Source: Flavobacteriaceae bacterium (GTDB taxonomy: Bacteria; Bacteroidota; Bacteroidia; Flavobacteriales; Flavobacteriaceae). From it: a stretch of 9,722 bases of DNA. A program made the position numbers and the translations under genes. Positions 1 to 6,324 of this stretch are shown piece after piece. Within the stretch, counting starts at the first letter, position 1. Every line of letters starts with the position of its first letter. Below the pieces are notes generated by a model. That model had not been told where the DNA came from and searched no databases. It worked only from the letters and a program-made list of their open reading frames with translations. The stretch lies in NCBI GenBank assembly GCA_002687665.1, contig NZAX01000096.1, positions 1 through 9,722 of the forward strand, read 5' to 3'.

Positions 1-99
1 ATTTAAATCAATAGAACCTTGGATAGTAAACTCATTGGTAGGAGTTGAACAACCTAAGAAAATTAGACTTATCGTAAGGAAAAGAATATTTTTCAACAT
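1..99 (-). CDS. Lipoprotein, N-terminal fragment (runs off left edge)
   Basis: Reading leftward from an ATG at 97-99, 33 codons stay open to the window edge. The first 17 residues form a lipoprotein signal peptide: a lysine at position 3, a hydrophobic core (ILFLTISLIF) and a lipobox FLGC with the modifiable cysteine at residue 17. After the cysteine come STPTNEFTIQGSIDLN. An in-frame TAA lies nine bases upstream of the ATG, so this start is the only ATG possible. The gene follows dld by 24 bases on the same strand, so the two are probably co-transcribed. The stretch FTIQGSI resembles the opening of Bacteroidota DUF4369/thioredoxin-like lipoproteins, but too little is present to assign a family. 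It is expected to be exported and lipid-anchored in a membrane. Confidence 0.7.
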   Translation of the reverse strand, partial: MLKNILFLTISLIFLGCSTPTNEFTIQGSIDLN

Positions 100-123
100 G
101 TAGCTAAATTATGAATTTTAAAT

Positions 124-1815
124 CTATTTCCAGTTTTTTAGTTTACTAGTTAGACCTATTCCTGGATTGAAAGTATTAGTTGGGTCAAGACTTTTATAAA
201 AATTTCTAAGGGTATCTTTAGCTTTATATTCGTGTCCTACATTATGTTCTGATGGGTATTCAGCTCCTCTATTATCGTAAGTTTTAAAAAGTTTTTCTTT
301 AAGTATTTTTGGATCAACACCTTTTTTTATAATATAATTTTGATGTAGAACATGACAAAATAAATGTCCATAGTAAAGCTTCATTTCGAACATGTCGTCA
401 ATTTCTTTTGGTAATTTTTCAAACCAATTTTTTTCATTTCGAGGAAATGCTATATCTAATGACATTTCTCCTCCAATTTTATCTTCATTTAATGCTGCAT
501 ATCTTCCAAATGCACTTGCAGCAGTAAACCTGTGTAAAATTGCCTTTTTACCTTCTTTTTCAGTACATTCAAAAAATCCACCATTATTGTTTTTGAAGAA
601 TTTTTTAAAGTATTTTCTTGCTTCTTCAATTCCATCATCTGACATTTCAATAATCCAATGGTGTTCATATAAACCTCTATATTTTTCAATTCTTTTTGGT
701 AAATGATTTGGCCAAAAATTACTTAAAAATTGCATCAGTCTATCTGAAAATCTAGTTGGTAAAAAAGGTATTTTCTTTGAAATTAAGTCAACTTTTCTTT
801 TAAGCTCAAAGAGTGTTGGGAGAAATTTAGTTCCAAGTTTTTCTATAACAATAAATGTGTCTTTACTATATTTTTTGGCAGCATCATAGCAATCTTTATG
901 TAAATAATCTCCAGAGGTAGGAAGTGATTTAAAATTTGATAAAATATCTCTTCTAATTTTAGTGAATATTTTAGGGTCATTTGTTCCAACATAAAAAACC
1001 TGATTTTTCTTTGGAATGTCATATGTATCTAGGCGAACAGCAAAAACTGCAATTTTTCCAGCACTTCCAGATGCATTGTATAAAAGTCTTTTATCAGCAT
1101 TAAATCTAGATGGTATTTTTGATTCAACATCCCTTATAATTTCAATATATTTATCGTCGGATGCTAACTTCTTGCTTTTAATTATATCCGAATTTGTATA
1201 ATTTTTATTTTGAAGGTTTATTAAAATTTCCTCGGGACTTTTTCCAAGATTAATATCCAGCTCATTTACTAATTCAAGTTTTCCATCTTTATTAACTTTT
1301 GCATAAAGAGCAAGTTCAGTATATGCTGGACCTCTTTTGACTAATGATCCACCGGAATTATTACAAACTCCACCAACTATTGAGGCGCCTATAGAAGTTG
1401 ATCCTATGACAGAATGAGGCTCTTTTCCTGCAGGTTTTAGCTTTTTTTCTAAGTCATATAATGTACTTCCAGCTAATCCTATAATCTGATTTCCATCGTT
1501 TATTAAGTGGATATGGTCAATTCTCATTGTATTAATAATAATAATTGGCCTATCATATCCACTACCATATGGTGTTGACCCCCCCGTTAGTCCTGTATTT
1601 GCCGCTTGCATGATAATAATCATTTCTTCCTTTACACAAATTTTAAGGACATCCCATAACTCAATTAATATTCCAGGTTTAATAACAGCTAATGCATTTC
1701 CTTCTCCATACCTCCAGCCTTTAGAGAAAGGTTCTTTGTTTAAACTGTCCGTAAAGACATATTTTCTCCCTACTACTTTCCTAAATTCATGAATTAGTTT
1801 GCTGTTATCTTTCAT
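124..1815 (-). CDS. dld: Quinone-dependent D-lactate dehydrogenase (FAD, membrane-associated)
   Basis: The 563-residue product oxidises D-lactate to pyruvate and passes electrons to the quinone pool at the inner face of the cytoplasmic membrane. It is close to full length for the E. coli Dld type (about 571 residues). The FAD-binding PCMH domain spans roughly residues 39-210, with QAANTGLTGGSTP (70-82) and the PHSVIGS...CNNSGGSLV block (133-159) matching Dld. Residues 270-480 correspond to the membrane-binding and cap region and are lysine-rich, as expected of a peripheral membrane enzyme. The C-terminal RGAEYPSEHNVGHEY (516-530) and DPTNTFNPGIG (544-554) are hallmark Dld segments. The start has no Shine-Dalgarno sequence and is preceded by TATATATA. 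The gene diverges from the oxygenase at 2013 and is followed closely by a lipoprotein gene. It is visibly more AT-rich than the genes to its right, which could mean transfer from another lineage. The function call is firm. Confidence 0.95.
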   Translation of the reverse strand: MKDNSKLIHEFRKVVGRKYVFTDSLNKEPFSKGWRYGEGNALAVIKPGILIELWDVLKICVKEEMIIIMQAANTGLTGGSTPYGSGYDRPIIIINTMRIDHIHLINDGNQIIGLAGSTLYDLEKKLKPAGKEPHSVIGSTSIGASIVGGVCNNSGGSLVKRGPAYTELALYAKVNKDGKLELVNELDINLGKSPEEILINLQNKNYTNSDIIKSKKLASDDKYIEIIRDVESKIPSRFNADKRLLYNASGSAGKIAVFAVRLDTYDIPKKNQVFYVGTNDPKIFTKIRRDILSNFKSLPTSGDYLHKDCYDAAKKYSKDTFIVIEKLGTKFLPTLFELKRKVDLISKKIPFLPTRFSDRLMQFLSNFWPNHLPKRIEKYRGLYEHHWIIEMSDDGIEEARKYFKKFFKNNNGGFFECTEKEGKKAILHRFTAASAFGRYAALNEDKIGGEMSLDIAFPRNEKNWFEKLPKEIDDMFEMKLYYGHLFCHVLHQNYIIKKGVDPKILKEKLFKTYDNRGAEYPSEHNVGHEYKAKDTLRNFYKSLDPTNTFNPGIGLTSKLKNWK

Positions 1816-1977
1816 GTGTATATATATTAAAGTTATTGCTTTTTCTCAATTTTAGAAATTTGCAGACATATGAAAAAATTATTTTTTGTAATTTTTGATA
1901 TTATCTTTATTTTGAAACAAATCCAATTTTAAATTATCTGCGTCCTCTGAAACAAAAATTGTTTAATCTATAACTCA

Positions 1978-1989
1978 ATCACCTCCTTA
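1978..1989. other. Extended Shine-Dalgarno (minus strand) / 16S 3'-end mimic (plus strand)
   Basis: The plus strand reads ATCACCTCCTTA, identical to the 3' end of the classical 16S rRNA. The minus strand therefore reads TAAGGAGGTGAT, the full extended Shine-Dalgarno sequence. No ATG follows at a normal distance on the minus strand: a TTG three bases on opens only a 14-codon frame. On the plus strand the element lies in the likely leader of the oxygenase gene, 23 bases before its ATG. It sits between short inverted arms TAACT (1971-1975) and AGTTA (1989-1993). No recognised gene here uses a Shine-Dalgarno sequence, so its role is unknown. Confidence 0.5.
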
Positions 1990-1997
1990 GTTAATCA

Positions 1998-2005
1998 CAA
2001 AATTA
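1998..2005 (-). promoter_or_regulatory. Candidate -7 promoter element reading toward dld
   Basis: On the minus strand this octamer reads TAATTTTG, an exact fit to the Bacteroidota -7 consensus TAnnTTTG. Transcription would begin near 1991 and give dld a leader of about 175 bases that starts almost directly with the TAAGGAGGTGAT sequence at 1989-1978. I see no TTG-type -33 element at the usual distance. In AT-rich DNA such an octamer can occur by chance, so this is tentative. Confidence 0.3.
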
Positions 2006-2012
2006 AAATTTA

Positions 2013-2831
2013 ATGAGGCATTTACATCTTCTAGACAAAAATTATCCTTTAAATTCTGATCAAATCAGTTTTTATCGAAACAACGGGTTTATCAAACTAA
2101 AAAACATCTTTGATGCCGAAACATTGAGATTTTTCGAACAATCAATTTCCCATAAAGTAGATCAAAAATCAAAAGATTCAATTCCTTTAAAGAAACGAGA
2201 TACATATGGTAAGGCTTTTTTACAAATTTTAAATCTGTGGACAGAAGACGAAGAAATTAAAAGATTTGTATTCTCTAAAAGATTGGCTAAGATTGCCACC
2301 GAATTGATGGAGGTTGAGGGAGTAAGAATGTATCACGACCAAGCTCTCTACAAAGAGGGGGATGGAGGCTTTACTCCTTGGCATGCAGATCAATACTATT
2401 GGCCATTAAGTAGTGATAAGACCATAACGGCTTGGATACCTTTACATAAAATTGACCCCGAAATGGGACCTTTAGAATTCAGTGCCGGAAGTCAGGTCAT
2501 TAGTGAAGGCAGAGCCTTGGCCATTAGTGACGAAAGTGAAAAACAAATCGAAAATCGATTGAGAGTAACTGATTTTGAAAAAGTATCAGAACCTTTTGAT
2601 TTGGGTGAAGTTAGCTTTCATTCTGGTTGGATTTTTCATCGTGCAGGCCCAAATAATACTAACCAGACAAGGAAAGTAATGACCGTCATCTACATGGACA
2701 AAAATATGCGACTGGTGTCCCCTTCTAACGATGGACAGGTCAATGATTGGAATACTTGGTGTCCCGGGGCCAAAATAGGTGAAGTTATCGACACTTATCT
2801 CAACCCTATCATTTTCAAAAAAAGCACCTAA
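2013..2831 (+). CDS. Phytanoyl-CoA dioxygenase (PhyH) family Fe(II)/2-oxoglutarate oxygenase
   Basis: The 272-residue product is a cytosolic non-haem iron oxygenase of the PhyH family, which hydroxylates small substrates using O2 and 2-oxoglutarate. The fold opens with the usual SDQISFYRNNGFIKLKNIF (15-33). The metal site is visible as H124-x-D126 in TPWHADQYYW and a distal histidine, most likely H209 in GWIFHRAGPN. R220, eleven residues further on, is placed to bind the 2-oxoglutarate carboxylate. The core stretch TAWIPLHKIDPEMGPLEFSAGSQ (139-161) is the typical PhyH block leading to the 'PGSH' turn, here SAGSQ. All catalytic ligands are present, so it should be active. The substrate cannot be read from sequence: family members act on acyl-CoAs, ectoine, phosphonates and natural products. 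The stop codon lies one base before the methyltransferase start, so the two are very likely translated from one message. No Shine-Dalgarno sequence precedes the ATG. Confidence 0.88.
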   Translation: MRHLHLLDKNYPLNSDQISFYRNNGFIKLKNIFDAETLRFFEQSISHKVDQKSKDSIPLKKRDTYGKAFLQILNLWTEDEEIKRFVFSKRLAKIATELMEVEGVRMYHDQALYKEGDGGFTPWHADQYYWPLSSDKTITAWIPLHKIDPEMGPLEFSAGSQVISEGRALAISDESEKQIENRLRVTDFEKVSEPFDLGEVSFHSGWIFHRAGPNNTNQTRKVMTVIYMDKNMRLVSPSNDGQVNDWNTWCPGAKIGEVIDTYLNPIIFKKST

Positions 2832-2832
2832 A

Positions 2833-3660
2833 ATGCTTTACAATAAATTATTAAAAACTAAACATTTTTTCTGTTGTAAAGTATTTATTTACAAGAACTT
2901 ACAAAGGTTAAGTCAACATGGGGTAGAAGGTAAACAAATCGCTCAAGCTTTTTTAAAGACACTAAATGGTGAAAACACTCCCGATGAAAATCAACTTTTT
3001 AAAAAACTGAATCAGTTCAGATTGGATTTGATTACTGATAAACGAAAGATCAGTTTTGAAGAAATTGGTCATAAATCTATAATGACTGTTGCAGAAGTGG
3101 TTGGCCGTGCTGCTTCACCTGAAATTTGGGGTCAGTTTTTTTATCGACTTTCCCAAGCAAGTAGGATTAAAAACATCTTGGAAATCGGAACCAATTTAGG
3201 TGTTTCAGGTCAGTATTTTATCAAAGCATTAGAGGGTAAAAAAAATACAAAATTCATTAGCATGGAAGGTGTAAAAGGACTTTGCGAAATTGCTTCAACC
3301 AGATTTGATTTAATTTCGGGTGAGAATCATTTTGAAGTTGTTCATGGATTGTATGATAAATCATTACAAAATATCGTAATAAGTAATATTTACTTTGATT
3401 TAGTCTTTATTGACGGTAATCACCGATATGAGGCTACTCTTAAATATTTTGAATTACTTAAAAATAATATATCGGATAGGGCCATAGTTATTTTTGATGA
3501 TATTCACTGGAGTAGTGGAATGAAGAGAGCATGGCGGGAGATATGTACTCAAAAAGGCATTGTATTTTCTATCAATTTTTTCAAACTGGGTTTAATCATG
3601 TTCGATTCAAAACAATCGAAACCCACCGATGATCATTATCAATTATTTTTATCTCTATAA
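2833..3660 (+). CDS. Class I SAM-dependent methyltransferase (Methyltransf_24-like)
   Basis: I chose the ATG at 2833, giving 275 residues and starting one base after the oxygenase stop. The frame stays open upstream to a GTG at 2779, but that would overlap the oxygenase by 53 bases. An N-terminal region of about 110 residues, including FRLDLITDKRKISFEEIGH (62-80), precedes the Rossmann methyltransferase fold. SAM-binding motif I is LEIGTNLGVSG (116-126), the acidic residue after strand 2 is E145 in SMEG, and FDLVFIDGNHRYEATL (188-203) and FDDIHWSSGMKRAW (221-234) are the later strands with possible metal or substrate contacts. The pattern resembles a family I recall as widespread in Bacteroidota and usually annotated only as 'class I SAM-dependent methyltransferase'. 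It looks complete and cytosolic. The DGNH and DDIHW segments resemble metal-dependent O-methyltransferases, but the substrate is unknown. Its pairing with an oxygenase suggests hydroxylation followed by methylation. Confidence 0.85.
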   Translation: MLYNKLLKTKHFFCCKVFIYKNLQRLSQHGVEGKQIAQAFLKTLNGENTPDENQLFKKLNQFRLDLITDKRKISFEEIGHKSIMTVAEVVGRAASPEIWGQFFYRLSQASRIKNILEIGTNLGVSGQYFIKALEGKKNTKFISMEGVKGLCEIASTRFDLISGENHFEVVHGLYDKSLQNIVISNIYFDLVFIDGNHRYEATLKYFELLKNNISDRAIVIFDDIHWSSGMKRAWREICTQKGIVFSINFFKLGLIMFDSKQSKPTDDHYQLFLSL

Positions 3661-3704
3661 TTGGATAGTTAAATATTCCCCAAGCCTAATCAAAACTTTC
3701 ACAT

Positions 3705-3712
3705 TATATTTG
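3705..3712 (+). promoter_or_regulatory. Candidate -7 promoter element of aroC
   Basis: TATATTTG exactly fits the Bacteroidota -7 consensus TAnnTTTG and is followed by GCA, as is common in that phylum. Transcription would start near 3719, leaving a leader of under ten bases before the aroC ATG at 3727. No convincing -33 TTTG is present. The site suggests that aroC can be transcribed independently of the oxygenase and methyltransferase genes upstream. Confidence 0.5.
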
Positions 3713-3726
3713 CATTTTAAAATCGT

Positions 3727-4791
3727 ATGTCAGGAAATTCATTTGGCAAATTGTTTCAGTTAACCTCTTTTGGAGAGTCTCACGGACTCGGTATTGGGGG
3801 TGTGATAGATGGATGTCCTTCAGGTATTGAGCTTGATATGGAAGCCATTCAAAAGGATCTCAATCGAAGAAAACCTGGACAATCGGCCATAGTAACTCAA
3901 AGGAAAGAGCCCGATGAAGTTGAATTTTTTTCCGGTATCTTTGATGGGATAACCACTGGAGTTCCAATAGGATTCGCTATTTTCAATACCAATCAGAAAT
4001 CAAAGGATTACGACCATATCAAGGACCAATATCGACCTTCACACGCAGACAAGGTCTACGATGACAAATACGGATTTAGGGATTATCGTGGAGGGGGAAG
4101 AAGTTCGGCCCGAGAGACTGCCAGTAGGGTGGTGGCAGGAGCCATCGCCAAACAGTTCCTAAGTGATGTCAAATTCACAGCCTATGTTTCTGCTGTGGGA
4201 GAAATCCAAATGAATAAAACCTATCAGGAAGTAGATCTTGATACTATAGAACAAAATCCTGTCCGTTGTCCCGACCCCGAAAAGGCATTGGAAATGGAGA
4301 AATATATAAAACAAATTCGAAAAGAAGGGGATACTGTAGGAGGGATCATAAGTTGTGTAATTCAAAACGTTCCTGCTGGATTGGGAGAGCCTGTTTTCAA
4401 CAAACTGCATGCAGAATTAGGAAAGGCCATGCTTTCGATTAATGCAGTAAAAGGTTTCGAGTATGGCAGTGGCTTTGAAGGTGCAAAAGATAGGGGAAGT
4501 AATCACAATGATTTATACAATAATGATGGTACTACTCAAACGAACCAATCTGGTGGGATACAAGGAGGAATTTCCAACGGGATGGACATCTATTTTAATG
4601 TCGCTTTTAAACCTGTAGCCACCATCATGCAGTCTCAGCAAACCATCAACAATAAGGGTGAAAACGTAGAAATGCAGGGTAAAGGAAGACACGACCCTTG
4701 TGTTGTTCCGAGGGCTGTCCCAATTGTAGAAGCAATGGCCGCTTTGGTTTTGGCAGATTTAACTCTATTGGACAGAGTTGTCAAAAAGTAG
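3727..4791 (+). CDS. aroC: Chorismate synthase
   Basis: This 354-residue cytosolic enzyme converts 5-enolpyruvylshikimate-3-phosphate to chorismate, the last step of the shikimate pathway, and needs reduced FMN. All three family signatures are visible: GESHG at 16-20, [19 protein letters not shown] at 120-138, and [20 protein letters not shown] at 320-339. RPSHAD (103-108) corresponds to the usual RPGHAD substrate-binding segment. The length matches the bacterial family (about 350-400 residues) and the first residues [20 protein letters not shown] are typical, so the start is secure. No flavin reductase domain is fused, so it is a monofunctional enzyme relying on reduced flavin from elsewhere. 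It lies 66 bases after the methyltransferase with its own candidate -7 box, and 107 bases before the symporter gene. No other shikimate gene is in the window. Confidence 0.98.
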   Translation: MSGNSFGKLFQLTSFGESHGLGIGGVIDGCPSGIELDMEAIQKDLNRRKPGQSAIVTQRKEPDEVEFFSGIFDGITTGVPIGFAIFNTNQKSKDYDHIKDQYRPSHADKVYDDKYGFRDYRGGGRSSARETASRVVAGAIAKQFLSDVKFTAYVSAVGEIQMNKTYQEVDLDTIEQNPVRCPDPEKALEMEKYIKQIRKEGDTVGGIISCVIQNVPAGLGEPVFNKLHAELGKAMLSINAVKGFEYGSGFEGAKDRGSNHNDLYNNDGTTQTNQSGGIQGGISNGMDIYFNVAFKPVATIMQSQQTINNKGENVEMQGKGRHDPCVVPRAVPIVEAMAALVLADLTLLDRVVKK

Positions 4792-4898
4792 TACACAAAA
4801 CTATTACCTTTCCATTGATGGGCAGGCGTATGTTTTAAGTTAGAGGTCAATACCCTGCTAAATAATTGATTTTCATAAAGCTAACCTAAGTTAAACGA

Positions 4899-6179
4899 AT
4901 GAAAAAAATACCATTACATTGGAGTATTCTGCTAGGTATGATTCTTGGTGTTTTAGTGGGTATAATCTTTACTACATTTGAAGCTGGTCCCAAGATCATT
5001 TCCCATTGGGTAAAGCCTTTTGGGACTATTTTTATAAATGCCCTCAAGCTAATCGCCATGCCCCTGATACTGGGCTCTTTGATTAAGGGAGTTTCTGATC
5101 TAAAAGATATTTCAAAATTATCTAAAATGGGAGGTCGTACCATTGGCATTTACATTATAACAACCATTGTAGCTGTGATGATTGGATTGGTCATGGTCAA
5201 TGCCATAAAACCAGGGACAAGCATAAGCGAAGAAACCCGACAAGACCTCATTACAGCGTACCAATCCGATGCTGAAAAAAAACAAGCCATTGCTAAACAA
5301 CAAAAAGATGCAGGCCCATTGCAAGCATTAGTAGATTTGGTTCCTGACAATATTTTTAAAGCTACTACTGAAAATGGGAATATGCTTCAAGTTATCTTTT
5401 TTGCTCTGTTTTTTGGGGTGGGATTGATACTTATTCCTGCGGAAAAATCAAAACCTGTAAAGGATTTTTTTGATGGATTTAATGAGGTCATTCTTAGGCT
5501 AATCGATTTGATCATGTTGGTTGCACCTTATGGAGTATTTGCCCTATTGGCAGCACTTATAGTCGAATCCCCAAGTTTGGACTTGTTTCGTGCCTTGGGT
5601 ATGTATGCCATGACTTTAGTCATTGGCTTAGTTGTTATGGGTATATTTTATCTTTTATTAGTTAAGCTATTTGTAAAACTTAAGCCTAAAAAATTTATTG
5701 AGGGTATTGCACCAGCTCAATTACTTGCCTTTTCTACTAGTTCCAGTGCGGCAACTCTTCCCGTGACCATGGAGCGGGTAGAAGAACATTTGGGTGTCGA
5801 TGAAGAAGTAGCCAGTTTTGTATTGCCTATTGGTGCTACAATTAATATGGATGGCACTAGCCTTTATCAAGCTGTAGCAGCTGTTTTTATTGCTCAGGCT
5901 TTCGGGATGGATTTAGGTGCGGGTACCCAATTGACAATTGTCATGACGGCTACTTTGGCTTCTATTGGAGCTGCTGCCGTACCTGGAGCTGGAATGGTGA
6001 TGCTAGTCATTGTTTTAGCTCAAGCAGGTATTCCGGAAGCAGGCTTGGCGCTAATTTTTGCTATCGACCGTCCTCTAGACATGTGTCGAACTGTTATAAA
6101 TATTACCGGTGATGCCTCTGTATCCTTGTTGGTGGCCAAGTCTACAGGTAAACTTAGTAAACATTCCAAAGGAAAATAA
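4899..6179 (+). CDS. Dicarboxylate/amino acid:cation symporter (DAACS, GltP/DctA type)
   Basis: A 426-residue inner-membrane carrier of the glutamate/aspartate/C4-dicarboxylate:Na+ or H+ symporter family. The N-terminus (ILLGMILGVLVGIIF) is the first of about eight membrane helices. The transport core is intact: the serine-rich hairpin STSSSAATLP (279-288), NMDGTSLY (316-323), the second hairpin near ASIGAAAVPGAG (354-365), and DRPLDMCRTVINITGD (390-405). D394, R397, T398, N401 and D405 fall at the numbers known for the archaeal aspartate carrier GltPh. R397 is the arginine that holds the side-chain carboxylate, and N401/D405 are sodium ligands there. This supports an acidic substrate and Na+ coupling, but cannot separate glutamate or aspartate from succinate or fumarate. 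A charged loop (about 107-160, with EKKQAIAKQQKD) is longer than the core fold needs. The gene lies 107 bases after aroC and may be in the same transcription unit. Confidence 0.93.
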   Translation: MKKIPLHWSILLGMILGVLVGIIFTTFEAGPKIISHWVKPFGTIFINALKLIAMPLILGSLIKGVSDLKDISKLSKMGGRTIGIYIITTIVAVMIGLVMVNAIKPGTSISEETRQDLITAYQSDAEKKQAIAKQQKDAGPLQALVDLVPDNIFKATTENGNMLQVIFFALFFGVGLILIPAEKSKPVKDFFDGFNEVILRLIDLIMLVAPYGVFALLAALIVESPSLDLFRALGMYAMTLVIGLVVMGIFYLLLVKLFVKLKPKKFIEGIAPAQLLAFSTSSSAATLPVTMERVEEHLGVDEEVASFVLPIGATINMDGTSLYQAVAAVFIAQAFGMDLGAGTQLTIVMTATLASIGAAAVPGAGMVMLVIVLAQAGIPEAGLALIFAIDRPLDMCRTVINITGDASVSLLVAKSTGKLSKHSKGK

Positions 6180-6298
6180 TGAGATGATAATTACCCTAAA
6201 GCATAACTATAGTCAAATAATCTCCTTTTTATCGAGTTTGAGAGGCATTAGAAAAAAAGTGACAAAAAGTATAATGGTCGGAATAAATCAACACGGAG

Positions 6299-6324
6299 GA
6301 TCAATTAGCTATTTCCAATTGATC
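6299..6324. repeat. 8-bp perfect inverted repeat overlapping the mutS2 stop
   Basis: GATCAATT (6299-6306) and AATTGATC (6317-6324) are perfect complements separated by ten bases. The repeat spans the last codons and stop of mutS2. It could fold as a hairpin in mRNA from either strand between the converging symporter and mutS2 genes. There is no U-tract after it on either strand, so a standard intrinsic terminator is not supported. The rest of the 121-base gap (6180-6300) shows no gene or strong hairpin. Confidence 0.4.

Noticed and set aside
392..706. Plus-strand 104-codon open frame opposite dld
   Set aside because: Lies wholly antisense to a well-supported dld, and its phenylalanine/serine-rich translation is what reversed lysine-rich coding DNA gives.
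1950..1964. Small inverted repeat AAACAA-AAA-TTGTTT in the dld-oxygenase gap
   Set aside because: Six-base AT-dominated arms with a three-base loop are too weak to call a terminator or riboswitch stem.
1960..1992. Remnant of a 16S rRNA gene, suggested by the ATCACCTCCTTA match
   Set aside because: The flanking bases do not match the conserved 16S sequence before that tail, so it is not an rRNA fragment.
2779..2832. GTG start giving the methyltransferase 18 more residues
   Set aside because: Would overlap the oxygenase by 53 bases; the ATG at 2833 follows the stop by one base and gives a more usual N-terminus.
4835..4889. Imperfect inverted repeat TTAAGTTAG / CTAACCTAA between aroC and the symporter gene
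   Set aside because: One mismatch, AT-rich arms and a 37-base loop; not convincing as a terminator or operator.
6294..6300. GGAGG on the plus strand near the end of mutS2
   Set aside because: No start codon follows at a usable distance and the frame is antisense to mutS2.
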